Origin: Terriglobia bacterium | GTDB lineage: Bacteria > Acidobacteriota > Terriglobia > UBA7540 | Length of the DNA: 20,007 bases | Direction of reading: 5' to 3' | NCBI GenBank assembly: GCA_030042795.1 | Contig: JASHYZ010000107.1 | Location: 1 to 20,007, forward strand | In this document: positions 7,833-14,872 of the stretch, piece by piece | Layout of the letters: each line of letters begins with the position of its first letter | How positions within the stretch are numbered: the stretch's first letter is position 1 | Position numbers and translations under genes: made by a program | Notes under the pieces: generated by a model | What the model saw: the letters and a program-made list of their open reading frames with translations, nothing else | The model's database searches: none | What the model was told of the DNA's origin: nothing

Positions 7833-7861
7833 ATTCTACCCCTAATTACCGGGGTTGTCTT
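7833..7861 (-). promoter_or_regulatory. Candidate promoter of the TPR gene
   Basis: On the minus strand AAGACA (complement of 7856-7861) is followed after 17 bases by TAGAAT (complement of 7833-7838). The -35 lies inside the last codons of the PBP gene. The -10 matches 5 of 6 and the -35 only 4 of 6. The leader would be about 75 bases. Read-through from the PBP gene is equally possible. Confidence 0.4.
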
Positions 7862-10481
7862 GATTTTTTTCGGTCGGATCGGGGACAACGGGCTGGGGCG
7901 TTTCGGGTTGCTGCTCGTGGCGCTTGAAAATGGAAAAGAATCGCTTCACGACATTGGGCTTCTTCTTCCCGGCGCCCGGTTGAGCTTGCTGCGCAGCCGG
8001 CTCCGAATCTGCGCTCTCAACCGGCAGAGGATTGCTTCGCACAAGGGGCGCCGCTGCAGGCGGCTGAGCGCCGGACTTTACATTTTGAGCAGCAGGTTCG
8101 CCGAGATGAAGAATGCGGCTGAAGAAACTCTTACCGGCGTTCAAAACGGCCACCGTTCCGTGCGGTTCCGTGCCTTCAATGAACAGCTCCTCGGACGAAG
8201 CAGCTAGCGGAACAGGTTCTCCAGGAAGGGTGGGCAACTGAATTGAGGCCACAACCAGGCCGGGAGGCTGGGTGAAGTCCTGTACATCCTGGTAATCGGG
8301 CAGCGCGGTCGCCGTCTTCATAAAATCGGTCCATACCGGCAGCGCGGAGGCAGCCCCCGAAAGGCCGATATCACGGTTGTCATCGTATCCCACCCACACC
8401 ACGGCCAGCAGGTTGGTGGTAAAGCCCGCGAACCAGCCATCGTGGGAAGTGCCCGTCTTGCCGGCGGCGGGCTTGGTGAAACCCCGGCTGCGCACGCCTG
8501 CTCCGGTGCCGTGGTCGAGAACGCTGCCCATCAGGCTGATCATCTGGTAGGCCACGCGCGGGTCAAGCACCTGGCGGCGCGTTTCCTTCGGCTCCAGCAG
8601 ATTGCGGGTTCCGAACTCGTCCCGCACCGCCGAAATCATGCGGGGACTCACGTATTCGCCGGCGTTCGAGAAAATCGTGTAAGCGCTGGCGATCTCCATC
8701 GGCGTGGCGTCGTAGGATCCGAGAGCCAGGGCGGGCGTTGCTTCCAGATTATCGTTGATTCCGGCTGCCACGGCCAGTTCCCGCACTTTGTCGTACCCGA
8801 TTAGCTGTGCCAGGCTCACCGTGGCGCAGTTCAGCGAATAGGCCAGCGCCTCGCGCAAAGTGACGGGCCCGTGGTACTCCTCTTTATAGTTCCGGGGCTC
8901 GTAGACCTTGTCGTCATACTCAAAGGTGGTGGGCTCATCCGTCAGAATCGTCGCCGGCGTCACCTGCGGCTGGCTTCCGTCGACGGCGGAGCTTAGCGCG
9001 GCGGCGTAAACGAACGGCTTGAAGGAGGACCCGGGCTGCCGGCTAGCCATCGCGTGATTCAACTGGCTGACAGCGTAATCACGCCCGCCCACCAGCGCTC
9101 GCACCTCGCCGGTGTGCGGATCAAGCACCACCAGCGCCACTTGCGGCTGGTTGGGGTCACGTGGCGTCGTGTCCTTTGTGTGGCGGCGGCTTAACTCGCG
9201 GTCCACTTCCTCCATGCCGGACCGCACTGCGCCTGAAGCTGCAGCCTGTAGATCAGGGTCCAGCGTTGTATACACGCGGTAGCTCTGCGAGATGAGGTCA
9301 TGCTCCGAGAACTGGGCCAGCAACTGGTCCTTCACCATGTCGACAAAATAGGGCGCCTGAGTTGCGTCGATGTTCTGAGGCGCAATGCCGAGCGGCTGGG
9401 CGGTTGCTTCCGCCGCGTCTGCCGCGCTGGCGAATCCGTCGTTTGTCATCTCGCGCAGGACGTAGTTGCGCACACGCAGCGCCGCCTGCGGGTGCCGGTA
9501 GGGCGAATAGAGGTTAGGCCCGCGAATGAGTCCGGCGAGCAAGGCTGCCTCAGCCATGTTCAGATTCTTCACGTCTTTGTTGAAATAGGCCGCTGAGGCG
9601 GCGGCAAAACCGTCGATGGAAAAGCTGCCGCGCTGGCCCAGGTAAACCTCGTTGGCGTACAGTTCAAAAATCTGTTCTTTACTCAGCCGCTGCTCCAGAA
9701 CCATTGCCAGAAACATCTCGGCCAACTTGCGCCGCACCGTCCGTTCGGGCGTCAGGAAGAAGTTGCGTGCGAGCTGCATGGTGAGCGTGCTGCCGCCCTG
9801 CAGACGCTCGTCGGAACGGACGTCTTTAAAGGCCGCGTCGAAAATACGGTAGAAATTTACCCCGTGGTGTGAGTTGAAGCGGCGATCCTCCGCCGCCAGC
9901 ACCGCGTTGATCAGCACGGGAGGCAAGTCCTGATAGCGGACCAATCGGCGCTTGGTGCGGCTCTGGTCAAACAGCGTGGTGATCGGCTCCGGCTCCAGGA
10001 AGTAGTGATCCACCGCACCTTCATCTTCGCCGCTGTTGATATAGGTAACGCGGCCGTCCTTAAATCCAACGGTCGCCGCTCCCTCCTTTACCGGCTCCGC
10101 CGCGAAGTAAGACTGGGCACCGGGCCGAATCTTGATCGCATCCCCTTCCAGCGTGTAAGTGCCCACCCTTGACCCGCTGTCACCTTCGGCGTACAACGCC
10201 CGGCGCAGTCGCTGCGCCACCTCTTCGCGCGTCAGATCTTCACCCACGGTGATCAGAGTGGGGGCGGAGAACACCACGGAAGCCCGATTGAATATCTGTC
10301 CGCTGAGGCGCGCATCGATTTCGCTGGAGAAGCGGACGTAGAAGTGGGTGAAGACGGATGCAGTGATGATGAAACAGAAGATTCCCGCGGTGATCAGCAG
10401 GTTCTGGCGGCGCACGACGAAGCGGGAAACAACTCTCACCGCGCGCGTCACCCGGTCACGAATTGGAAGGTTTCTGCGCAC
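7842..10481 (-). CDS. mrcB: Bifunctional class A penicillin-binding protein (PBP1b type)
   Basis: This 879-residue enzyme polymerises lipid II into glycan strands and cross-links the peptides. A cytoplasmic basic tail is followed by one membrane helix (about 27-49). A UB2H-like region lies around 68-150. The GT51 glycosyltransferase domain (about 180-350) shows AAEDRRF with catalytic E198, GGSTLTMQLARN and the RKLAEMFLAMVLEQ motif. The transpeptidase domain (about 440-730) shows S485-SFK (SxxK), S549-L-N (SxN) and KTGTS at 675-679. The C-terminal 110 residues are Pro/Gln/Ala-rich and probably disordered, with a basic patch. The start is a GTG at 10481 with no strong ribosome site, but a TATAAT lies just upstream. 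The symbol reflects family type (UB2H present), not proven orthology with E. coli. It heads a minus-strand block with the TPR and PpiD-like genes. Confidence 0.93.
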   Translation of the reverse strand: MRRNLPIRDRVTRAVRVVSRFVVRRQNLLITAGIFCFIITASVFTHFYVRFSSEIDARLSGQIFNRASVVFSAPTLITVGEDLTREEVAQRLRRALYAEGDSGSRVGTYTLEGDAIKIRPGAQSYFAAEPVKEGAATVGFKDGRVTYINSGEDEGAVDHYFLEPEPITTLFDQSRTKRRLVRYQDLPPVLINAVLAAEDRRFNSHHGVNFYRIFDAAFKDVRSDERLQGGSTLTMQLARNFFLTPERTVRRKLAEMFLAMVLEQRLSKEQIFELYANEVYLGQRGSFSIDGFAAASAAYFNKDVKNLNMAEAALLAGLIRGPNLYSPYRHPQAALRVRNYVLREMTNDGFASAADAAEATAQPLGIAPQNIDATQAPYFVDMVKDQLLAQFSEHDLISQSYRVYTTLDPDLQAAASGAVRSGMEEVDRELSRRHTKDTTPRDPNQPQVALVVLDPHTGEVRALVGGRDYAVSQLNHAMASRQPGSSFKPFVYAAALSSAVDGSQPQVTPATILTDEPTTFEYDDKVYEPRNYKEEYHGPVTLREALAYSLNCATVSLAQLIGYDKVRELAVAAGINDNLEATPALALGSYDATPMEIASAYTIFSNAGEYVSPRMISAVRDEFGTRNLLEPKETRRQVLDPRVAYQMISLMGSVLDHGTGAGVRSRGFTKPAAGKTGTSHDGWFAGFTTNLLAVVWVGYDDNRDIGLSGAASALPVWTDFMKTATALPDYQDVQDFTQPPGLVVASIQLPTLPGEPVPLAASSEELFIEGTEPHGTVAVLNAGKSFFSRILHLGEPAAQNVKSGAQPPAAAPLVRSNPLPVESADSEPAAQQAQPGAGKKKPNVVKRFFSIFKRHEQQPETPQPVVPDPTEKNQDNPGN

Positions 10482-10493
10482 AGATCTGCTCTA

Positions 10494-10499
10494 ATTATA
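10494..10499 (-). promoter_or_regulatory. Perfect TATAAT -10 box 12 bases before the PBP1b start codon
   Basis: TATAAT on the minus strand ends at 10494, and the GTG start is at 10481. A start site about 7 bases downstream leaves a leader of only about 6 bases, so translation may not use a Shine-Dalgarno, which is in fact missing. No convincing -35 box is present at 16-18 bases. The heptamer repeat array lies directly upstream. Confidence 0.45.
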
Positions 10500-10561
10500 A
10501 GCCCGGCTCTCCACCGAGGGCGTGAAGGCAAAAGGCAAGAGTCAAGAGGCAATAGGGAATA

Positions 10562-10652
10562 GGCTCTTGGCTCTTGGCTCTTGGCTCTTGGCTCTTGGCT
10601 CTTGCCTCTTGGCTCTTGGCTCTTGGCTCTTGGCTCTTGGCTCTTGCCTCTT
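10562..10652. repeat. Heptanucleotide tandem array, 13 units
   Basis: Thirteen head-to-tail 7-base units fill these 91 bases. Units 1-6 and 8-12 are GGCTCTT and units 7 and 13 are GCCTCTT, so the variant recurs every 42 bases. A degenerate copy in inverted orientation precedes the array: AAGAGTCAAGAGGCAA at 10537-10552 can pair over 16 bases with 10602-10617, with only one G-U type pair. On the minus strand the array reads AAGAGCC and lies in the 198-bp spacer between the proS stop and the PBP1b start. It translates as a repeated KSQEPRA in one frame, but it has no gene-like start or end. The unit length and absence of spacers rule out CRISPR. Confidence 0.95.
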
Positions 10653-10679
10653 CCCTCGCCATTTCCTATTCGCCACTCC

Positions 10680-12374
10680 CTACATCGCAAGCTGTTGCTT
10701 CAACGCCTGCACGGCCTCCGTCAGCTTAACCTCCTGCGCCTGCTTCGTGGCGCGCACGAAAATCTCGGCCCGCCCCTGCTCGAAGGTGCGCCGGCCCAGC
10801 GTGAGCCGGAACGGCACACCGATCAGATCGGCATCCTTAAATTTGACGCCCGGACGCTCATCTCTGTCGTCAAATAACACGTCGATGTGCTCGCTCTGCA
10901 GTTCCGTGTAAAGCTCTTCGGCGGCGGCGCGCAACTTCTCGTCATCCATGTTGGCAGCAGTCAGAATCACCTCGAAAGGCGCAATGGCCTTGGGCAGAAA
11001 CATTCCGTCCTTGTCGTGATTTTGCTCGACGGCCGCCGTCAGCACGCGCTCTACCCCGAGACCGTAAGAGCCCATCACCAGCACGATCTCCTTTCCACTG
11101 GCGTCGAGCACCGTGGCGTGCATGGCTTCGGAGTAACGCCGGCCCAACTTGAACACGTGGCCGAGTTCCACCGCCTTGATGACCTCGAGCGGCTGGCCGC
11201 AGCGCACGCAGGGATCGCCGGCCGCCACCAGGCGCAAATCGTGATACTCAGCCTTGAAGTCGCGGCCGGGCGTCACGTGGCGCAGGTGAGTGTCATCGCG
11301 ATTGGCGCCCGCGATAAGATCGCGCCGGCCTTCGAGCGCTTTGTCCGTCAGGATGCGAACACCCATCAGGCCCACCGGCCCGAGCGAGCCCAGGTTGGCG
11401 CCATGCAGCTCGAAGGCTTCCTCTGGCGTTGCGGGACGAAACGTACCGGTTCCGAGCGCCGTGGAGAGCTTGATCTCACTCAGCGTGTGATCCCCGCGCA
11501 TTAGGATCACTACGGGCTGACTCTGGGCCACATACACCAGCGTCTTGATCATCCGGGACGGGCTCTCACCGGTGAATCGCGCCAGGTCGTCGATGGTCTT
11601 CAGGCCCGGAGTGGGGAAGGCTTCGGGCGCCTCGTTGCCGGCCGGGTCTTCTACCGGCGCCAAAGCGGAAATTGCCTTTTCCAGATTCGCGGCGTAGCCG
11701 CACGCCGAGACCGCGATGAAATCCTCTCCGGAGTCGGTGGGCGCGGTGAACTCGCCGGAAAACGTTCCGCCCATCATCCCCGAAAAGGCTTCCACGTAAA
11801 GAGCCCGTACGCCGCAGCGCTCGCAAATCCGGCGATACGCGTGCACGTGCTTGTCGTAGCTCACGTCAAGGCCGGCCTCATCGATGTCGAATGAGTACGA
11901 ATCTTTCATAAAGAATTCCCGCAGCCGAAGCAGGCCCGACTTGGGCCGGGGCTCGTCGCGAAACTTCTCTTGGATTTGATACCAAATCTGGGGCAATTGT
12001 TTGTATGACCGCAACTCGCTACGCGCGATGTTGGTCATCTCTTCTTCGTGCGTGATGCCCAGGCAGATATCGTGCTGGGCACGGTCCTTGAACTTGAAGA
12101 TCACGTCCACCGCGTCCCAACGTCCGCTCTCCCGCCACAACTCGGCGGGATTGAGCACGGGCAGATGAAATTCCTGCGCTCCGATGGCGTCCATCTCCTC
12201 GCGGATGATCTGCATGATCTTCAGCAGCGACCTCCGCGCCAGCATCAGGTGAGCGTAAATTCCGGCAGACACTTGCCGGATGTAGCCCGCCCGCAGCAGC
12301 AGCCGGTGGCTGGGCGCTTCGGCTTCGGCCGGTACCTCGCGCAGAGTAGGAATAAAGGCTTGGCTCCAACGCAT
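10680..12374 (-). CDS. proS: Prolyl-tRNA synthetase
   Basis: This 564-residue class II synthetase charges tRNA-Pro with proline in the cytoplasm. It is the bacterial form with the editing insertion. The N-terminal catalytic part has the PSHRLLLRAGYIRQVSAGIY signature (about 21-40), the GITHEEE loop (107-112) and motif 2 with FRDEPRPKSGLLRLREFFMKD (138-158). The inserted editing domain, which removes mis-charged alanine, spans about 225-400. A CVRCG segment follows, then motif 3 (GLGVERVLTA) and the anticodon-binding domain. The length is normal. I chose the ATG at 12374, which gives the conserved MRWSQAFIPT start and has GAGGA about 7 bases upstream. A start at 12443 would add 23 unconserved residues. 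One small oddity is HLML where most relatives have a LPL sequence after SAGIY. It has its own promoter about 110 bases upstream. Confidence 0.96.
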   Translation of the reverse strand: MRWSQAFIPTLREVPAEAEAPSHRLLLRAGYIRQVSAGIYAHLMLARRSLLKIMQIIREEMDAIGAQEFHLPVLNPAELWRESGRWDAVDVIFKFKDRAQHDICLGITHEEEMTNIARSELRSYKQLPQIWYQIQEKFRDEPRPKSGLLRLREFFMKDSYSFDIDEAGLDVSYDKHVHAYRRICERCGVRALYVEAFSGMMGGTFSGEFTAPTDSGEDFIAVSACGYAANLEKAISALAPVEDPAGNEAPEAFPTPGLKTIDDLARFTGESPSRMIKTLVYVAQSQPVVILMRGDHTLSEIKLSTALGTGTFRPATPEEAFELHGANLGSLGPVGLMGVRILTDKALEGRRDLIAGANRDDTHLRHVTPGRDFKAEYHDLRLVAAGDPCVRCGQPLEVIKAVELGHVFKLGRRYSEAMHATVLDASGKEIVLVMGSYGLGVERVLTAAVEQNHDKDGMFLPKAIAPFEVILTAANMDDEKLRAAAEELYTELQSEHIDVLFDDRDERPGVKFKDADLIGVPFRLTLGRRTFEQGRAEIFVRATKQAQEVKLTEAVQALKQQLAM

Positions 12375-12486
12375 GCGGTTTCCTCGTGGGGTCGCCCGAA
12401 TAGGATCTCCCGAGCCAGGCGGAACGATCGAGACTGGGCTCAACTGGGCTCGGCCGGGCGCTCAGGCCGCCAGTGGGTGAACTGCC

Positions 12487-12515
12487 ATTGTTGAGGATGC
12501 CTCGCGCCTTGTCAA
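12487..12515 (-). promoter_or_regulatory. Sigma-70 type promoter of proS
   Basis: A perfect TTGACA (complement of 12510-12515) is followed after 17 bases by AACAAT (complement of 12487-12492). The leader would be about 105 bases. It contains an inverted repeat (CCGAGCC at 12410-12416 with GGCTCGG at 12447-12453). I see no T-box specifier hairpin or T-box consensus. Confidence 0.55.
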
Positions 12516-12526
12516 GAAACCAGGTT

Positions 12527-12752
12527 CAGTCGGAGTTTGGCAGTTCGGGGTTTCACAGTTCGGAGTTCGGAGGTCATTGTCCTTTGTCCTTGGTCCGTTG
12601 TCCGTCGCCCTCCTTGTTCGTCGGCTCTATTCGGAGTCCGGACTTTACATTTCGGAGTTCCGCGGTTCCGAGTTGCCCCACAGGACTTTCACAGTTCTCA
12701 GATCTTTGGATCTGAAATAATCTGAAATCTCAAATCTGCCATTTGCAATTTG
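12527..12752. repeat. Degenerate low-complexity repeat region in a divergent spacer
   Basis: The 381-bp spacer 12444-12824 between the divergent proS and isomerase genes holds two promoters at its ends and this non-coding block between them. Variants of TTCGGAGT recur at about 12527-12570 and 12630-12672. A run of TTGTCC/TGGTCC variants lies at 12577-12606. AAATCTG/TTTGAA-type words fill 12713-12752. A perfect 7-bp hairpin, TCAGATC-TTTG-GATCTGA, lies at 12698-12715. No reading frame here looks like a gene. Similar words occur in the spacer 4830-4885. Such decayed simple repeats are, from general experience, common in acidobacterial spacers. Confidence 0.65.
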
Positions 12753-12771
12753 AAGCGCACGTGATTTCCGG

Positions 12772-12801
12772 TTGACCTTTCCCACGCCACTGCGTTCTAA
12801 T
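12772..12801 (+). promoter_or_regulatory. Sigma-70 type promoter of the second sugar isomerase
   Basis: TTGACC (12772-12777) is followed after 18 bases by TCTAAT (12796-12801). Both boxes match 5 of 6 consensus bases. The leader would be about 17 bases and contains GGAGG at 12813-12817, 7 bases before the ATG. Confidence 0.65.
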
Positions 12802-12824
12802 GGCTCCCGTGTGGAGGGCAAATT

Positions 12825-13700
12825 ATGCTGAATCGCCGTCAGTTCCTTGAGAGAACAATTCCCATCGCTTACGCGGGCGCGGCGCTGGCCGCGACGGAGG
12901 CCTGGGGTGCGAAACCATTCGCGTGGACGAAACCCATCGGCCTCGAGATGTACACCGTGCGCGAGGAGTTCCCCAAGGACCCTGAAGGCACTCTGAAAAA
13001 AGTGGCCGCCATCGGCTATCGCGAGGTCGAAATTCCAACCGAGATTCCGGCCGCAACGCTGAAGGGCTACCTGAGCGACGCCGGTCTCACGGCGCCCAGC
13101 ACCTATCCCGAGGTACCCAAGGACGTCGAGAGCTGGAAGAAGACGTTGGACCACGTGAAGCCTTATGGCGTTCGTTACGTCGTGGTGGGCGACAACCCGA
13201 AGCTTGATGCCGACGCCTGGAAGAAGCGGGCCGACTTGTTCAATGAATGCGGAAAACTGGCCCAGCAGGCCGGAATGCAGTTCTGCTACCACGCCCACTA
13301 CCACGAGTTCGCGTCCGTGGACGGTACCTCCGGCTATGATATCATGCTGACTCATTGCGACCCGAGGTACCTCAAGATGGAGATGGACGTTTTCTGGGCC
13401 ACCTACGCAGGCCAGGACCCGATTACCTACTTCAAGAAATATCCCGACCGCTTCCCGCTGCTCCATATCAAAGATCTCAAGAAGGGGTTTCCGAGCAGCA
13501 CCAGCGACTTCCCTTACGACAACGGCCTTAATCCGTTCGCCCCGGTGGGGCAGGGGCGCATCGATTGGGCGGGCATTTTTGCTCACGTGAAGCAGGCCGG
13601 CACCCGGCACATCTTCGTTGAACAGGACCGTTGCGACGGCAGTCCCTTCGATGCCATCAAGACCAGCTTCGACTACTTGAAGGCCCTGCGCCTGAACTGA
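12825..13700 (+). CDS. Tat-exported sugar phosphate isomerase/epimerase (xylose isomerase-like TIM barrel)
   Basis: This 291-residue protein is a second member of the xylose isomerase-like TIM-barrel family in the window. The N-terminus has a twin-arginine motif (NRRQFLE, residues 3-9) followed by an Ala-rich hydrophobic stretch, so it is probably exported folded. Conserved active-site segments include LEMYTVREEF, YREVEIP, CYHAHYHEF, MEMDVFWA, LHIKDLKKG, VGQGRIDW and VEQDRCDG, which carry the expected His, Asp and Glu metal ligands. The start is secure, with GGAGG at 12813-12817 and a promoter just upstream. It belongs to a different subgroup from the protein at 601-1614: it is shorter, with the TYTVRE-like beginning found in many proteins annotated as sugar phosphate isomerase. 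The substrate is unknown. It is followed on the same strand by two peptidase genes, with a 211-bp spacer. Confidence 0.88.
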   Translation: MLNRRQFLERTIPIAYAGAALAATEAWGAKPFAWTKPIGLEMYTVREEFPKDPEGTLKKVAAIGYREVEIPTEIPAATLKGYLSDAGLTAPSTYPEVPKDVESWKKTLDHVKPYGVRYVVVGDNPKLDADAWKKRADLFNECGKLAQQAGMQFCYHAHYHEFASVDGTSGYDIMLTHCDPRYLKMEMDVFWATYAGQDPITYFKKYPDRFPLLHIKDLKKGFPSSTSDFPYDNGLNPFAPVGQGRIDWAGIFAHVKQAGTRHIFVEQDRCDGSPFDAIKTSFDYLKALRLN

Positions 13701-13832
13701 ACGTTTTCCCCGTTCGCTGCAAAATTCTCATTTTTCTTACAGGTACGGCCGTCAGCGCAAAAGAAGATCTCGTTCGCAGCCAGAATCGAAAGCCGCAGGG
13801 CTGAAAGCGAGCCCCGCGTTACTTCCTTTCTC

Positions 13833-13849
13833 GCGCAAGTTACTTGCGC
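13833..13849. promoter_or_regulatory. 17-base near-perfect palindrome, possible operator or terminator
   Basis: GCGCAAGT and ACTTGCGC flank a single T, giving an 8-bp inverted repeat with dyad symmetry. It lies in the 211-bp spacer between the isomerase stop and the M28 peptidase start, 63 bases before the latter. There is no T-run after it, which favours a protein-binding site over an intrinsic terminator. A second, weaker inverted repeat (GGAAA with TTTCC) lies at about 13877-13890. Confidence 0.4.
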
Positions 13850-13911
13850 CAGCGGGGGCCACAGCCTTTCCACCAGGGAAACCGTTTTCCGTCCACGAAA
13901 GGGATCCTGGA

Positions 13912-14790
13912 TTGAACGCGCTTTACTTCCGATCTCGCCTTACGCTTTGGATATGGCTGGCCGCCGCACTCGCTACGGCGCTCGTCGCAATCCAACTTCG
14001 CGCCTACGTCTCCAACTCCGGAAAGCCTCTCACGACCGTCAGATTCGATCCGGTAGCAGCCGGCGCCATCGAGGCGCGCCTGAAAGCGGCTCCTCGCAAC
14101 AACCCTGAACGCGAAGCCGTGTTGGAGAGCATGTTCGAGCAATCTGGTTGTAAAGGCGCGAGCCTCTCTGAGCAGCCGGTCACCAACGAGACCCTGCCGA
14201 ACGTGATCTGCAGTGAGCCGGGCAGTTCCCCTTCGCGCATTATCGTCGGCGCGCATTACGATAAGGTGGCGCGCGGCGGCGGAGTGGTGGACAACTGGAG
14301 TGGCGCATCGTTGCTACCCAGCCTCTTCGAGAGCCTCCTCCACAGACCGCGCAAGCACACGTTTCTCTTCGTGGCATTCACAGCCGAGGAGCAGGGGCTT
14401 GTGGGATCAAAGTTCTACGCCAGGCAGATGACGTCTGAGCAAGTGGCCGAGACGCGGGCCATGGTGAATATTGACACGCTCGCGCTCGGCCCCACCAAGA
14501 TCTGGCTGAATCATTCCGCTCCAACACTCGCCAGCGCGTTCTTCGCCGTAGCCCAATCGATGAAGCTTCCCGTGGCCGTCATGAACGCCGACGGCGTGGG
14601 CGACGATGACTCCGAATCCTTCATCCGGCGCAAAATTCCCACTCTTATGGTTCATTCCGTCACCCGGCCGACTTTGCACGTTCTTCACAGCAACGATGAC
14701 AACTACAGTGCCGTGAAGTTCGACGATTACTACGATAGCTATCGGCTGCTGGCCGCCTACCTGGCGTATTTGGATGAGACGCTGCAGTGA
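13912..14790 (+). CDS. M28 family zinc metallopeptidase, membrane-anchored or secreted
   Basis: This 292-residue protein is an M28 (aminopeptidase Y/S type) exopeptidase with two expected zinc ions. Residues about 10-32 form a signal anchor. The co-catalytic site is recognisable: H115 and D117 in GAHYD, bridging D127 in GVVDNWSGAS, catalytic E159-E160 in TAEEQGLVGS, D188 in NIDTL and a late His at H256 or H259 before SNDDN. It probably removes N-terminal residues from peptides outside the cytoplasm. The start is a TTG at 13912 giving MNALYFRSRL; no ATG lies in frame upstream and AAGG lies about 10 bases before it, so the start is the least certain part. An S10 carboxypeptidase gene follows 82 bases later on the same strand, so the pair could digest peptides from both ends. 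Confidence 0.85.
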   Translation: MNALYFRSRLTLWIWLAAALATALVAIQLRAYVSNSGKPLTTVRFDPVAAGAIEARLKAAPRNNPEREAVLESMFEQSGCKGASLSEQPVTNETLPNVICSEPGSSPSRIIVGAHYDKVARGGGVVDNWSGASLLPSLFESLLHRPRKHTFLFVAFTAEEQGLVGSKFYARQMTSEQVAETRAMVNIDTLALGPTKIWLNHSAPTLASAFFAVAQSMKLPVAVMNADGVGDDDSESFIRRKIPTLMVHSVTRPTLHVLHSNDDNYSAVKFDDYYDSYRLLAAYLAYLDETLQ

Positions 14791-14857
14791 CGGTGCAGGA
14801 AGTTACCGGAAGCCTCGCGCGGATACGATGGCGGTCCAGTGAAACGCAGGCGATTCA

Positions 14858-14866
14858 TGTTATGGT
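14858..14866 (+). promoter_or_regulatory. Extended -10 promoter just before the S10 peptidase start
   Basis: TGT followed by TATGGT (14861-14866) forms an extended -10 element (TG-n-TATGGT). Six bases separate it from the ATG at 14873, so transcription would begin at or next to the A of the start codon. No Shine-Dalgarno is present. This suggests a leaderless message. The -10 hexamer matches only 4 of 6, so the call is tentative. Confidence 0.4.
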
Positions 14867-14872
14867 AGCCGA

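Noticed and set aside
10562..10652. CRISPR array
   Set aside because: Units are 7 bases, head to tail with no spacers, and no cas gene is present.
10448..10690. Small repeat protein with KSQEPRA units on the minus strand
   Set aside because: It is simply the translation of the heptamer array, lacks a ribosome site and overlaps the starts and ends of neighbouring genes.
12375..12480. T-box riboswitch upstream of proS
   Set aside because: I find no T-box consensus or specifier loop; only a short inverted repeat is present.
12645..13610. Long minus-strand ORF of 321 codons
   Set aside because: It is antisense to the well supported sugar isomerase gene, has no recognisable domain and extends into low-complexity spacer.
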